Shown here: piece by piece, positions 9,446 to 18,150 of the stretch
Layout of the letters: each line of letters begins with the position of its first letter
Position numbering within the stretch: position 1 is the stretch's first letter
DNA from: Lysobacter sp. Root690
Lineage (GTDB): Bacteria; Pseudomonadota; Gammaproteobacteria; Xanthomonadales; Xanthomonadaceae
Reading direction: 5' to 3'
NCBI RefSeq assembly: GCF_001427785.1
Contig: NZ_LMHM01000001.1
Location: 82,332-116,224, forward strand
DNA length: 33,893 nt
Made by a program: the position numbers and the translations under genes
Notes under the pieces: generated by a model
Told to the model about the DNA's origin: nothing
Databases searched by the model: none
Seen by the model: the letters and a program-made list of their open reading frames with translations, nothing else

Positions 9446-11071
9446 TTGCCGTCAGGTCTCGCCCCCGTCAGTCCGGCCGAAGCCGACCTCGCGCTGCGCC
9501 GCGAACTTTATTTCTTCACCCTGTACCGGTTGCTTGAAGCCGCCTTGCTGGTGCTGTTCCTGTTCGGGCCGGTCGAGAACCTGATCGGCGTGGCGCGCCA
9601 CGACCTGTTCGCGCGCTCGCTGTCGCTGTCGTATCTGTTCATCGCGACCTTGCTGTTCCTGTTCGGCCGGCGCGGCGAACTGCGCGGCCAGGCCCTGGCC
9701 GGGATCGCCTGCGACCTGTTCTTCGGCATCCTGGCGATTCACGCCTTGCCCGGCGCCGGCACCGGCATCGCCTTGATGCTGATGTTCAACGTCGGCGCCG
9801 CGGCCTTGCTGCTGCGCGCGCGCTACGGCATCGGCGCGGCGGTGCTGGCCTGCGCCGGCCTGATCGGCGAATGGACCTGGAACGAGATCGGCGGCGAAAC
9901 CACCGGCCGCACTATCGCCGAACCGATCATGTTCGCGATCGGCTATCTGTCGATCGCGTTGCTGACCAACATGCTCGGCCGGCAGATGCGCGAGAGCCAG
10001 GAACTGGCCGAACGGCGCGGCGCGGAAGCGGCGAACTACGCCGAAATCAACGAACTGATCATCCGCCGCATGCGCACCGGCGTGCTGCTGGTCGACGGCG
10101 AAGGCCGCCTGCGCCTGGCTAATGAGGCGGCGATGCTGCTGCTCGGCGACAGCGGTGAATACGATGGTTCGCGCCATGGCCATCGCATTCTCGCCATCGC
10201 CTCGCCCGAACTCGCGCGCCGGCTGAGCCGCTGGCGGGTCGAGGGCCGGCCTGACGAGAGCCCGCTGCAACTCGCGCCGGACCTGCCCGAAGTGGTGCCG
10301 CGCTTCACCCGCCTGCTCGCCGGCAGCGACCAGACGTTGATCTTCCTCGATGACACTTCATTAGTGTCGCGCCGCGCCGAATCGATCACCCTGGCCGCGC
10401 TCGGCCGCTTCTCGGCCAGCCTGGCGCACGAGATCCGCAACCCGCTGGCGGCGATCAACTACGCCGTGCAGTTGCTGGAAGAATCGCGCGACATCGCCAT
10501 CTCCGACCGTCGCCTGCTCGAGATCGTGCGTCAGCAGGGCTCGCGCATGAACGGCATCGTCGAGAACGTGCTCGGCATGGCGCGACGCGAACCGGCCAAG
10601 CCCGAGCACCTGGAACTGATGGGCTTCGTACGCCAGTTCCTCGACGAGTACCGGGTCAGTCATCCGCTCGAACAGGACACCTTGCGCGCGACCGGGCCGG
10701 AAGCCCGGGTCGCGGCGATGGTCGATCCGCGCCAGTTGCATCAGGCCTTGACCGTGCTGGTCCACAACGCGCTGACCTACGGCCGCATCCCCGGCGAACC
10801 GGCGCGGGTGACCGTGCATGTGTACTTCGATGAAGTGGGATTGCCGGCGATCGATGTGCTCGACCGCGGCCCGGGCATCCCCGACTCGGTCGCCGAGCGC
10901 CTGTTCCGCCCGTTCTTCACCACTTCCAGCCACGGCACCGGCCTTGGCCTGTATATCGCTCGCGAGTTGTGCCGCGCCAATCAGGCCTCGCTGGATTACG
11001 TGTCCGTGCCCGGCGGCGGCGGCTGTTTCCGCATCCGCCTTGCCGGCGCCAGCGCGTTGTCGCCGGCATGA
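9446..11071 (+). CDS. pilS: Two-component sensor histidine kinase PilS
   Basis: PilS is the inner-membrane kinase that controls pilin transcription through PilR; in Pseudomonas it senses pilin level in the membrane. The 541-residue protein has about six hydrophobic spans in residues 25-185, then a linker/PAS-like region (IIRRMRTGVLLVDGEGRLRLANEAA). The HisKA domain carries the H-box FSASLAHEIRNPLAAI with phospho-acceptor His328. The HATPase domain shows NALTYG (N-box), DRGPGIP (G1) and GTGLGLYIA (G2). The start is a TTG at 9446 preceded by AGGGA at a suitable distance; no better ATG gives the complete membrane domain. pilR follows after 85 bases on the same strand, and pilA lies just beyond, so the identity is secure. 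Confidence 0.94.
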   Translation: MPSGLAPVSPAEADLALRRELYFFTLYRLLEAALLVLFLFGPVENLIGVARHDLFARSLSLSYLFIATLLFLFGRRGELRGQALAGIACDLFFGILAIHALPGAGTGIALMLMFNVGAAALLLRARYGIGAAVLACAGLIGEWTWNEIGGETTGRTIAEPIMFAIGYLSIALLTNMLGRQMRESQELAERRGAEAANYAEINELIIRRMRTGVLLVDGEGRLRLANEAAMLLLGDSGEYDGSRHGHRILAIASPELARRLSRWRVEGRPDESPLQLAPDLPEVVPRFTRLLAGSDQTLIFLDDTSLVSRRAESITLAALGRFSASLAHEIRNPLAAINYAVQLLEESRDIAISDRRLLEIVRQQGSRMNGIVENVLGMARREPAKPEHLELMGFVRQFLDEYRVSHPLEQDTLRATGPEARVAAMVDPRQLHQALTVLVHNALTYGRIPGEPARVTVHVYFDEVGLPAIDVLDRGPGIPDSVAERLFRPFFTTSSHGTGLGLYIARELCRANQASLDYVSVPGGGGCFRIRLAGASALSPA

Positions 11072-11156
11072 ATCGTCGTCTCGCAAGCAGAATCTGTGCC
11101 ACGAGCGTCTTGGCCGCGACCATACCGTTAAGCTATCGTGGGCGATGGAGGGCGCA

Positions 11157-12566
11157 ATGGCTGAAACACGTAGTGCATTGGTAGTCGACGACGAGCGCGA
11201 TATTCGCGAGCTGCTCGTCATGACCTTGGGCCGAATGGGCCTGCGTTGCGATACCGCGTCGGGCCTCGGCGAGGCTCGCAGCCAGCTGCTGCGCAACAGT
11301 TACGACTTGTGCCTGACCGACATGCGTCTGCCCGACGGCTCGGGCATGGACCTGATCGCCGAGATCAGCCAGAAGTATCCGAACACGCCGGTCGCGATGA
11401 TCACCGCCTTCGGCAACGTCGAAGCCGCGGTCGACGCGCTCAAGGCCGGCGCCTTCGATTTCGTCGCCAAACCCGTCGATCTGGCGGTGCTGCGCGATCT
11501 GGTGCGGCACGCGCTCGAACTCAACGACACCCGCCGCAGCGCCAGCGAAGCGGTCGGTTCGCGCCTGTATGGCGAATCGCCGGCGATGATCAAGTTGCGC
11601 CAAACCATCGGCAAGGTCGCGCGCAGCCAGGCGCCGGTGTACATCGCCGGCGAGTCCGGCGTCGGCAAGGAGCTGGTCGCGCGCACGATCCATTCCGAAG
11701 GCGGCCGCGCCGACGGCCCGTTCGTGCCGGTCAACTGCGGCGCGATCCCGGCCGAGCTGATGGAAAGCGAATTCTTCGGCCACAAGAAAGGCAGCTTCAC
11801 CGGCGCCCACGCCGACAAGCCCGGCCTGTTCCAGGCCGCCGACGGCGGCACCTTGTTCCTCGACGAAGTCGCCGAGCTGCCGCTGCCGATGCAGGTCAAG
11901 CTGCTGCGCGCGATCCAGGAAAAATCGATCCGCCCGGTCGGCGCGCAAGCCGAACTGGTGGTCGACGTGCGCATCCTCTCGGCGACCCACAAGGACCTCG
12001 CCGCGCTGGTCGCCGACGGCCGCTTCCGCCAGGACCTTTACTACCGCATCAACGTCATCGAGCTGCGCGTGCCGCCGCTGCGCGAACGGCTCGACGACCT
12101 GCCCGGCCTGGCCTCGAAGATCCTGCACCGGCTCGCCGGCAACCAGGGCCGGCCGGTACCGCGACTGGGCGACGACGCGCTCGAAGCGCTGCGCGCCTAC
12201 GGCTTCCCGGGCAACGTGCGCGAACTGGAAAACATCCTCGAACGCGCCCTGGCCCTGGCCGAAGGCGAAGAGCTCAACGCCAGCGACCTGCGCCTGCCGC
12301 GCCTGTCGACCCAGCCGCCGCCGCTGCCGCCTCACGTAACCCAGCCCGGCAACCCGTCGCCGCAGCCCGGCGCCGTCGACCCGCGCACCCTCAACCCGCG
12401 CGACACCGCGACCAGCGCCCTGCCCTCGTACATCGAGGAAATCGAGCGCGCCGCGATCCAGCAGGCGCTGCAGGAAAACCGCTACAACAAGACCCGTACC
12501 GCCGCGGCCCTGGGCATCACCTTCCGCGCGCTGCGCTATAAGCTCAAGAAGCTCGGGATCGATTGA
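11157..12566 (+). CDS. pilR: Sigma-54-dependent response regulator PilR
   Basis: PilR activates pilA transcription with sigma-54 RNA polymerase after phosphorylation by PilS. The 469-residue protein has a receiver domain with VVDDE and phospho-acceptor Asp55 (CLTDMRLPDGSG). The AAA+ domain has Walker A GESGVGKE at 165-172 and the sigma-54 contact loop GSFTGA at 212-217. The GAFTGA-to-GSFTGA variant is one I recall from other PilR proteins. A Fis-type helix-turn-helix lies at the C-terminus (NKTRTAAALGITFRALRYKLKKLGI). A Pro-rich linker at about residues 383-415 separates the last two domains. The ATG at 11157 is preceded by GGAGG at five bases; an in-frame ATG four codons earlier lacks this. 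Confidence 0.96.
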   Translation: MAETRSALVVDDERDIRELLVMTLGRMGLRCDTASGLGEARSQLLRNSYDLCLTDMRLPDGSGMDLIAEISQKYPNTPVAMITAFGNVEAAVDALKAGAFDFVAKPVDLAVLRDLVRHALELNDTRRSASEAVGSRLYGESPAMIKLRQTIGKVARSQAPVYIAGESGVGKELVARTIHSEGGRADGPFVPVNCGAIPAELMESEFFGHKKGSFTGAHADKPGLFQAADGGTLFLDEVAELPLPMQVKLLRAIQEKSIRPVGAQAELVVDVRILSATHKDLAALVADGRFRQDLYYRINVIELRVPPLRERLDDLPGLASKILHRLAGNQGRPVPRLGDDALEALRAYGFPGNVRELENILERALALAEGEELNASDLRLPRLSTQPPPLPPHVTQPGNPSPQPGAVDPRTLNPRDTATSALPSYIEEIERAAIQQALQENRYNKTRTAAALGITFRALRYKLKKLGID

Positions 12567-12572
12567 GATCGC

Positions 12573-12592
12573 GGGTGGCCGCGGGGCCACCC
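12573..12592 (+). terminator. Hairpin after pilR, probable terminator without a T-run
   Basis: GGGTGGCC (12573-12580) pairs perfectly with GGCCACCC (12585-12592) around a GCGG loop, six bases after the pilR stop. No T-run follows, so it could be a weak or Rho-assisted terminator or an mRNA 3'-end stabiliser. Confidence 0.5.
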
Positions 12593-12986
12593 GGTGCTTG
12601 CGGCCCGGTCATTTCGGGCGATTACTATAGAGCGCACTGCATAAAGGCCTGCGTCGACCGATGGCGGGGGCGCGGCGCTGGCCGTAGCTATCGCCCCATC
12701 ATCGGCAGGCCCGGCCCGACCCTGGCGACCATCGAAACGACCGCGGCGGGCGACCGTCTGTCGCCGGAATCCGATCCTCTACCAGCGGCCACGCCTCACG
12801 CCCGCCGAAGCGGCCATGTGTTACGTGATGAAAATCGCAGTTTCTGCCCAGGAAAATCCAATCTGACGCATTTGGTCACCCGCCCGATGCATCGACTGAC
12901 CCTGCGCGTCACACGACCACGAGCACAACCCCGCCGATACGTGATGCCGCTATCAGTTTCGATCCCGAGCCCGAGCCGCAGTGAAG
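12593..12986. other. Non-coding leader region upstream of pilA
   Basis: The interval between the pilR hairpin and the sigma-54 promoter of pilA has no convincing gene; one long open frame through it lacks recognisable motifs. It contains an AT-richer patch around 12822-12875 and would be the place for PilR enhancer sites. I could not fix individual sites by eye. Confidence 0.5.
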
Positions 12987-13004
12987 TTGGCATGGGTTGT
13001 GCGT
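12987..13004 (+). promoter_or_regulatory. Sigma-54 (-24/-12) promoter of pilA
   Basis: TTGGCATGGGTTGTGC has the defining GG (12989-12990) and GC (13001-13002) separated by exactly ten bases, and matches TGGCAYG-N4-TTGC except for one position. Transcription would start near 13013, leaving a leader of about 90 bases before the pilA start. PilR, a sigma-54 activator, is encoded directly upstream. Confidence 0.8.
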
Positions 13005-13105
13005 ACTCTTCCATGCACGTGCGGCACGCACGGCTGCCGAAGGATCGAACATCCGGACCTGTTGGCACGTGAAGCAACTCAATCACCACTCCTAGGGGAT
13101 ACACC

Positions 13106-13519
13106 ATGAAGAAGCAGCAAGGCTTTACCCTCATCGAACTGATGATCGTCATCGCGATCCTCGGCATCCTGATCGCCATCGCTCTGCCGGCGTACCAGGA
13201 CTACACCATCCGTACCAAGAACGCTGAGTGCCTGAACATCGCCGCCGCCGCCAAGCTGGCCGTCGCCGAAACCGCTCAGGATCGTGGCACCCTGGCCGGC
13301 GTGACCGAAGCTCTGACCGGCTACCAGTTCGCCGCCAGCAGCTACTGCGCCTCGATCACCATCGCCAACGGCGGCGCGATCACCGCGACCACGCAGGCCA
13401 CCGGCGCCACCCCGCCGGCCGTGCTGACTCTGCGTCCGACCGGCGGCAACGGCCGTCTGGAATGGGCTTGCAGCGGCACCGGTCGTGACTCGCAGCTGCC
13501 GGCCGAATGCCGCAACTGA
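13106..13519 (+). CDS. pilA: Type IVa major pilin, copy 1
   Basis: This is a 137-residue prepilin with a short basic leader, MKKQQG, cleaved by PilD before Phe7. The conserved hydrophobic stalk [20 protein letters not shown] follows, with the +5 glutamate that is needed for assembly. The globular domain has four cysteines at 42, 81, 122 and 135; C122-C135 would close the usual C-terminal disulfide loop. AGGGGA precedes the ATG at suitable spacing. It lies below a sigma-54 promoter and above a strong terminator, so it is probably the highly expressed subunit. Compared with the following pilin, 69 of the first 100 residues are identical by manual ungapped count; the C-terminal loops differ. Confidence 0.95.
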   Translation: MKKQQGFTLIELMIVIAILGILIAIALPAYQDYTIRTKNAECLNIAAAAKLAVAETAQDRGTLAGVTEALTGYQFAASSYCASITIANGGAITATTQATGATPPAVLTLRPTGGNGRLEWACSGTGRDSQLPAECRN

Positions 13520-13583
13520 TGTAACACACGAGCCTTTGTGCTCTCTGCCTGGCAGGGAGTGTCATTTGCTCGATGGCAACACC

Positions 13584-13611
13584 AAGAAACCCCGGTTCGC
13601 CGGGGTTTCTT
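13584..13611 (+). terminator. Strong terminator between the two pilin genes
   Basis: AAGAAACCCCGG (13584-13595), loop TTCG, then CCGGGGTTTCTT (13600-13611) form a perfect 12-bp stem with a UUCG loop and a U-rich 3' arm. It should end most pilA transcripts and so limit read-through into the second pilin and the glycosylation-type genes. Confidence 0.92.
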
Positions 13612-13709
13612 GTAGGTGATTACCACGCGGCCCCGCGTCTTTCAGTGATTGATCGCTCCCCCCGATCCATCCACGACCTTCTAGCACTCAAGATCTGCGG
13701 GGTATTCAA

Positions 13710-14120
13710 ATGAAACGGCAACGTGGATTCACTCTGATCGAATTGATGATCGTGATAGCGATCATCGGAATATTGATTTCAATAGCGCTCCCGGCTTATC
13801 TGGATTATGTCGCACGGGCCAAGAACATGGAGTGCCTCAATGTCGCCGCCGGAGCCAAGCTTTCCGTATCGGAAACCTCTCAGGACCGCGGCTCGCTGAG
13901 CCTGGTTACCGCGACCAACACCGGTTACAGCTTCAGCGCCTCGAGCTATTGCGCGAGCATCGATATCGGCGCCAATGGCGTGATTACCGCGACCACATCC
14001 ACGGTAAACGCGCCGGTTACCTTCACTTTCCGCCCCCGCTCCATACCTGGCGGACTGGAATGGGACTGCAGCGTTCCGGGTGGAACCAACCTGACCTTAG
14101 TGCCGGCCGAATGCCGCTGA
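13710..14120 (+). CDS. pilA: Type IVa pilin, divergent copy 2
   Basis: A second prepilin of 136 residues with leader MKRQRG, the stalk [20 protein letters not shown], Glu at +5 and four cysteines at 42, 81, 120 and 135. The N-terminal half closely follows copy 1. The segment after residue 100 diverges, with a shorter pre-loop and a D-region reading [23 protein letters not shown] tract nine bases before the ATG serves as the ribosome-binding site. I saw no sigma-54 promoter in the 98 bases after the first terminator, so this copy either has its own sigma-70 promoter or depends on read-through. Codon choice is noticeably less G/C-biased than in copy 1 (for example AAA, ATA, TTG, GGA). It may be an alternative major pilin or a minor subunit. 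Confidence 0.93.
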   Translation: MKRQRGFTLIELMIVIAIIGILISIALPAYLDYVARAKNMECLNVAAGAKLSVSETSQDRGSLSLVTATNTGYSFSASSYCASIDIGANGVITATTSTVNAPVTFTFRPRSIPGGLEWDCSVPGGTNLTLVPAECR

Positions 14121-14144
14121 AACCACATCTGGCACCGCCTAAAC

Positions 14145-14177
14145 ATCAATGCCGACACGGAATGTCGGCTGATTGAT
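14145..14177 (+). terminator. Extended hairpin after the second pilin
   Basis: ATCAATGCCGACA (14145-14157) pairs with TGTCGGC, TG bulge, ATTGAT (14163-14177) around a CGGAA loop: a 13-pair stem with a two-base bulge. There is no T-run. It could attenuate read-through from the pilin genes or protect pilin mRNA from 3' decay. Confidence 0.6.
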
Positions 14178-14219
14178 CTGTAACCCCGGCAGTACTCGGC
14201 AGAATGCATGTCCTGTCCG

Positions 14220-14225
14220 TATAGT
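14220..14225 (+). promoter_or_regulatory. Possible -10 of the GT-C gene pair
   Basis: TATAGT matches five of six -10 positions 24 bases before the start codon at 14249. A -35 is not evident. The leader would be short but could still include the ribosome-binding site CAGGACA. Confidence 0.25.
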
Positions 14226-14248
14226 TCACAAAACTTCAGGACAAGCTG

Positions 14249-16141
14249 ATGCTGACTCGCTCGCTTCTTTTTGCCGCGATACTTCTGACTTTATTTGTTT
14301 ACTGGACTGGCCTGTCCGGCCCGTTCATGTTCGATGACGTCGCTAATCTGGACCCCATCCAGAGCTGGCTTAACGGTGACGTGACTTGGCAATCGATCGT
14401 GTTCGGCAACGAGTCGGGTATGTTCGGCCGCCCGGTTTCGATGGGCAGCTTCCTGCTGAGCGCAGAGTTCGGCGGACATACGCCGTTCGCATACAAGCTC
14501 GGAAATCTGATCATTCATATCGCCTGTGGCCTGGTGGGCTGGCAGGTGATCCGCCGCATGCTCGCGGAAGACAATCGACTTGCGGCCAACGCCGATCTGC
14601 TGGCCACCATTGTGGTCGCATTGTGGCTGCTGCATCCGATCAACGTCAGCACCGTGTTGTATTCGGTGCAGCGCATGGCGCAGTTGAGCACTTTCTTCGT
14701 CCTGGCATCGTTGTGGGCATACTTGGTCGCGCGCAAGCAGCTCGCGCAAGGCCAGACCGGACGCGCGCTGACGGGATTGTTCGCGCTGTTCCCGCTGCTG
14801 TTGCTCGCAGGTCTGTTTAGCAAAGAGAACGCTGCGGTCGCACCTGCGTTGTGCCTGGTTATTGAACTGGCCTATTTCATGGCCCAAACGGAATACAAGC
14901 GGATCAGGCAGGTTTTTTTCGGTTTATTCGTGGCACTACCCGCATTGGCGCTCGCCGCCGTGCTGGTACTCGCTCCCGATCGCCTGCTCAGCGGCTACGA
15001 CGAACGCGACTTCACCCTGGTCGAACGCTTATTGACGCAGTCGCGCGCGTTGGTGGATTACATCGTCACCATCTTTATTCCAAGGACACCGTTACTGGGG
15101 CTCTATACAGACGATTTCCAGGCATCTACCGGCCTGATGTCTCCACCTACCACTTTGCTCTCCCTGCTGACGCTGACTCTGGTCAGCGCCGCAGCCATCG
15201 TACTGCGCAAGCGCGCCCCAAGCCTGTTCGCGGGCTGGTTCTTCTTCTTGGTCGCGCACGGCGTGGAATCGAGCATCGTGGCGCTGGAACTGTATTTCGA
15301 ACACCGTAATTATTTGCCCGCATTCGGCTTGATCCTGGCGGTGGTCGGCTTGACCGCCCTGCTGCCGAAGGAATTGCCGATCAACGTATTTACTCCCAAG
15401 CAGCTGGGATTGTTGATCGCTGGCGGCTTTGCGCTTTCCTTCGCATTCGCCACGGGCGGACGCGCGAATGTGTGGCAGGCGGGAGAAACCATCCTGGCCC
15501 AAGGCCTGAAGCATCATCCCGATTCAATGCGCGCGCAACTGGAACGTGCGACCGTGGCAATGCAGCAGGGCAACCTGCAAGGCTCTTACGACGCGTTCGC
15601 CGACCTGCTCACCAGCAAGCGTCAACGCAACCGGGTGATCGCGCGATTGAGCTGGGTGACGCTAGACTGCATCAGCCGTAAACCGGTGACGCCAGAAGAC
15701 CTGCGACGCGCCTTGGCCGAAGCCCGCCCCAGCCTGAGCATGGCAGAGGTCCCCGCGTTGCGCCTGCTTACACGAGTCAGCCAGAAACAGGGCTGCGGGG
15801 AACTCACTGATTCGGCGATCGCGGACAACATCGTTTTCATGCTTGACCGGGCAGCTAACCAACCCGACAGCTCCCGCTCCAAATGGCTGACCCGGTTCCT
15901 GGCCGCCGATACGCTGCTGCGTGCCGGCCGTATCGCCGACGCGCAGAAACAGGCAGAACTAGCCTGGCAGGCCAGTGGCGACCTACCGGTCGGCGCCCTG
16001 CTCTCACAGATATACGCATCACGCAAGATGAAGGCGCAAGCCCAAGGCTTGCTGGCCGTTCTGGAACAGCGCACTAAACCCTACGACACGCTTGGCCAGG
16101 CCGAACTCGCCAAAACGAGGGCTCTGTTGGAACAACAATGA
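14249..16141 (+). CDS. GT-C-like multi-pass protein with C-terminal repeats, copy 1 (candidate pilin glycosyltransferase)
   Basis: This 630-residue protein has many hydrophobic helices over residues 1-410 and a soluble C-terminal part (about 425-630) that looks like TPR or similar helical repeats. The first extracytoplasmic loop carries GPFMFDDVANL with Asp29-Asp30, which fits the acidic pair of GT-C glycosyltransferases and resembles the FDD loop of TMTC-type O-mannosyltransferases. Other conserved blocks are GRPVSMGSF, HPINVSTVLYSVQRMAQ, FSKENAAVAPALCL and LELYFEHRNYLPA. GT-C enzymes use lipid-linked sugars and act on the periplasmic side. Directly behind two pilin genes, a role in glycosylating pilin is the natural inference, not proven. 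CAGGACA precedes the ATG. Its stop overlaps the next gene as ATGA. Confidence 0.8.
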   Translation: MLTRSLLFAAILLTLFVYWTGLSGPFMFDDVANLDPIQSWLNGDVTWQSIVFGNESGMFGRPVSMGSFLLSAEFGGHTPFAYKLGNLIIHIACGLVGWQVIRRMLAEDNRLAANADLLATIVVALWLLHPINVSTVLYSVQRMAQLSTFFVLASLWAYLVARKQLAQGQTGRALTGLFALFPLLLLAGLFSKENAAVAPALCLVIELAYFMAQTEYKRIRQVFFGLFVALPALALAAVLVLAPDRLLSGYDERDFTLVERLLTQSRALVDYIVTIFIPRTPLLGLYTDDFQASTGLMSPPTTLLSLLTLTLVSAAAIVLRKRAPSLFAGWFFFLVAHGVESSIVALELYFEHRNYLPAFGLILAVVGLTALLPKELPINVFTPKQLGLLIAGGFALSFAFATGGRANVWQAGETILAQGLKHHPDSMRAQLERATVAMQQGNLQGSYDAFADLLTSKRQRNRVIARLSWVTLDCISRKPVTPEDLRRALAEARPSLSMAEVPALRLLTRVSQKQGCGELTDSAIADNIVFMLDRAANQPDSSRSKWLTRFLAADTLLRAGRIADAQKQAELAWQASGDLPVGALLSQIYASRKMKAQAQGLLAVLEQRTKPYDTLGQAELAKTRALLEQQ

Positions 16142-18150
16142 CCTCGGCGCCCATGCCAGAAGCAACGCCGGGAACGCGCCCATTCGACCGCGCTCCCGGC
16201 GCACAAAAGAAATCCCGGATGACGCGGGCTCACTGGCTGCTCTTCGTCGCCATGCTGGTCACCGTGCTGATCTATGCGGTTGGCCTGGACGGTCCATACT
16301 TGTTCGACGACACGTTCAATCTCATGCCGGTCCGCCAATGGGCAGCCGGCCGGCTGGGCTGGAATGAGGTCATGTTCGGCAACGTGTCCGGTGTGCTGGG
16401 GCGCCCGGTTTCGATGGCCAGCTTCATGCTTAGCGCCGCCCTGGGAAACGCCACCCCGCTGGACTTCAAACTGGGCAATCTGCTGATCCACATAGCCTGC
16501 GCGGCATTGATCTATATGCTGCTGCTCCGGCTATTCCTTCGGTCCTCTACGACACGCTCCATCGGCGCAACCACTGCCGGATTCTTGACCGCGTTATGGC
16601 TGTTGCATCCGTTGCATGTCAGCACCGTGCTCTACGCCGTGCAGCGCATGGCTCAATTGAGCTCTTTATTCGTGTTGGCCGCACTGCTGGCTTATCTGCA
16701 AGGACGTAACGCTCTGGATGCGCGTGCGCGCACCAAGGCCTATGTCTGGCTGTTCGTCGGCTTCCCTTTGCTGTGGTTGCTAGGCTTGCTGAGCAAAGAG
16801 AATGCAGCAGTAGCACCAGCGCTTTGCCTCGTAGTGGAGTTGGCCTACTTTCAGCGCTTGCCGGAGTTACGACGGGCACTGGCCGGATTCTACGGATTGA
16901 CCCTGATTACGCCTGCATTGCTCGCACTCATGGTGCTGATCGTCAAGCCCGGCGCGCTGCTGGCGGGCTATGCGATTCGTGATTTCGACATGACGGAACG
17001 ACTGCTTTCGCAGACTCGGGCGTTACTCGATTACCTAGGCATGCTGCTCTTTCCACGCGGCGAGCGCATGGGGGTATTCACCGATGACTTCGCCGTCTCT
17101 CACGGGCTGTTGTCTCCACCCAGCACCTTGGCCTGCCTGTGTGCACTCTCCGCGATCAGCGCCATCGCTATCGTTTTGCGCCGGCGATCCCCGCATTTAT
17201 TCGCTGGCTGGTTTTTCTTTCTGGTCGCGCATGGAGTTGAGTCGACCGTCCTTCCGTTGGAGTTGTACTTCGAACACCGCAACTACCTGCCGTCAGTTGG
17301 CCTGCTACTGATGCTCGCGGGGATGTTGTCGCTCTCGCGTGAATCGGTGCGCGCGACTGGCGCCTATCGATATGGAATGTCGATGGCCGCCTTGGTCGCC
17401 GCTGCCCTGCTAGCCTCTATAACGTGGCAACAGGCTGGCGTATGGCGCAGCAAGGAGGCCATCGTCGAGCAAGCCGTGCGCAGTCATCCCGGCTCGCTTC
17501 GCGCGGTCCAGGCCAAAATGATCGCCGCCATCAATCGCAGGCGCTACGAACAGGCGACCGCATTGATTTCACCCATGAGCCGATCCGCTGACGCGCGTAC
17601 GCGACTGCTCTCGCACCTAGACATGATCTCCATCAGTTGTCTGGCAGGCCGACCGGCGGACCCGACATGGTTGCAACGGTCGGTCGCCGATGCCAGACCA
17701 AAATTAACCATCGCAGAAATACAGTCCGTGGCATTGCTGATGCAAGTCAGCCGCGACGACGGCTGTCACGGGTTGAGCCAGCAGCAAATCGCCGACGCCA
17801 TCGTGGCGATCGCGGATGCGGCCACTGCGCAATCCGACGCCATCTGGCCGAAAGCGCAGCTTCGATACGCCGCTGCGCTAATCTATGGCCGCATCGAGCA
17901 CTGGCCGCAGGCCCTGCCGCAAGCGCGTCTGGCCGCTCAACCCAAGGCTCAGGCAGAAGTCACCGCGCTCTTGATCCAGGCGCTCGCACATACCGGCCAG
18001 CGCACTGAAGCGGACCGTCAATTGCAATCGCTGAGCAGCCGCATCAGTCCGGACGACAAGCCGGGGCAAGCCGCATTGAAGATCGCTCGCGAAGCCATCG
18101 AGGTCTCGACGCAGGCAACGCCCCAAAATCGAGAAACCAATCCCTCATGA
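16138..18150 (+). CDS. GT-C-like multi-pass protein with C-terminal repeats, copy 2 (candidate pilin glycosyltransferase)
   Basis: A 670-residue paralogue of the preceding gene, translationally coupled to it by the ATGA overlap. It shares GPYLFDD (Asp57-Asp58), FGNVSG, GRPVSMASF, KLGNLLIHIAC, HPLHVSTVLYAVQRMAQ, LSKENAAVAPALCLV and LELYFEHRNYLPS. The order of membrane helices and the C-terminal repeat region (about 470-660) also match. The N-terminus has about 27 extra hydrophilic residues; an internal ATG at 16219 (MTRAHWLLF) would give a start equal to copy 1, so the true start is uncertain. Two such enzymes behind two pilins suggest either one enzyme per pilin or successive addition of sugars. 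The TPR-like region may position the pilin acceptor; this is inference. Confidence 0.8.
   Translation: MTSAPMPEATPGTRPFDRAPGAQKKSRMTRAHWLLFVAMLVTVLIYAVGLDGPYLFDDTFNLMPVRQWAAGRLGWNEVMFGNVSGVLGRPVSMASFMLSAALGNATPLDFKLGNLLIHIACAALIYMLLLRLFLRSSTTRSIGATTAGFLTALWLLHPLHVSTVLYAVQRMAQLSSLFVLAALLAYLQGRNALDARARTKAYVWLFVGFPLLWLLGLLSKENAAVAPALCLVVELAYFQRLPELRRALAGFYGLTLITPALLALMVLIVKPGALLAGYAIRDFDMTERLLSQTRALLDYLGMLLFPRGERMGVFTDDFAVSHGLLSPPSTLACLCALSAISAIAIVLRRRSPHLFAGWFFFLVAHGVESTVLPLELYFEHRNYLPSVGLLLMLAGMLSLSRESVRATGAYRYGMSMAALVAAALLASITWQQAGVWRSKEAIVEQAVRSHPGSLRAVQAKMIAAINRRRYEQATALISPMSRSADARTRLLSHLDMISISCLAGRPADPTWLQRSVADARPKLTIAEIQSVALLMQVSRDDGCHGLSQQQIADAIVAIADAATAQSDAIWPKAQLRYAAALIYGRIEHWPQALPQARLAAQPKAQAEVTALLIQALAHTGQRTEADRQLQSLSSRISPDDKPGQAALKIAREAIEVSTQATPQNRETNPS

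Noticed and set aside
12563-13072. 169-codon open frame between pilR and pilA
   Set aside because: Arg/Pro-rich translation without motifs; it spans the sigma-54 promoter and leader of pilA.
13061-13078. TTGGCACG followed by GCAA as a second sigma-54 promoter of pilA
   Set aside because: GG and GC are eight bases apart instead of ten, and the start would fall almost on the ribosome-binding site.
12573-13105. CRISPR-like or tRNA structures in the long gap before pilA
   Set aside because: No regularly spaced identical repeats and no cloverleaf or CCA-end pattern could be found by eye.
14130-14146. TGGCACC as a sigma-54 promoter for the GT-C genes
   Set aside because: No GC ten bases after the GG, and it overlaps the hairpin behind pilin 2.
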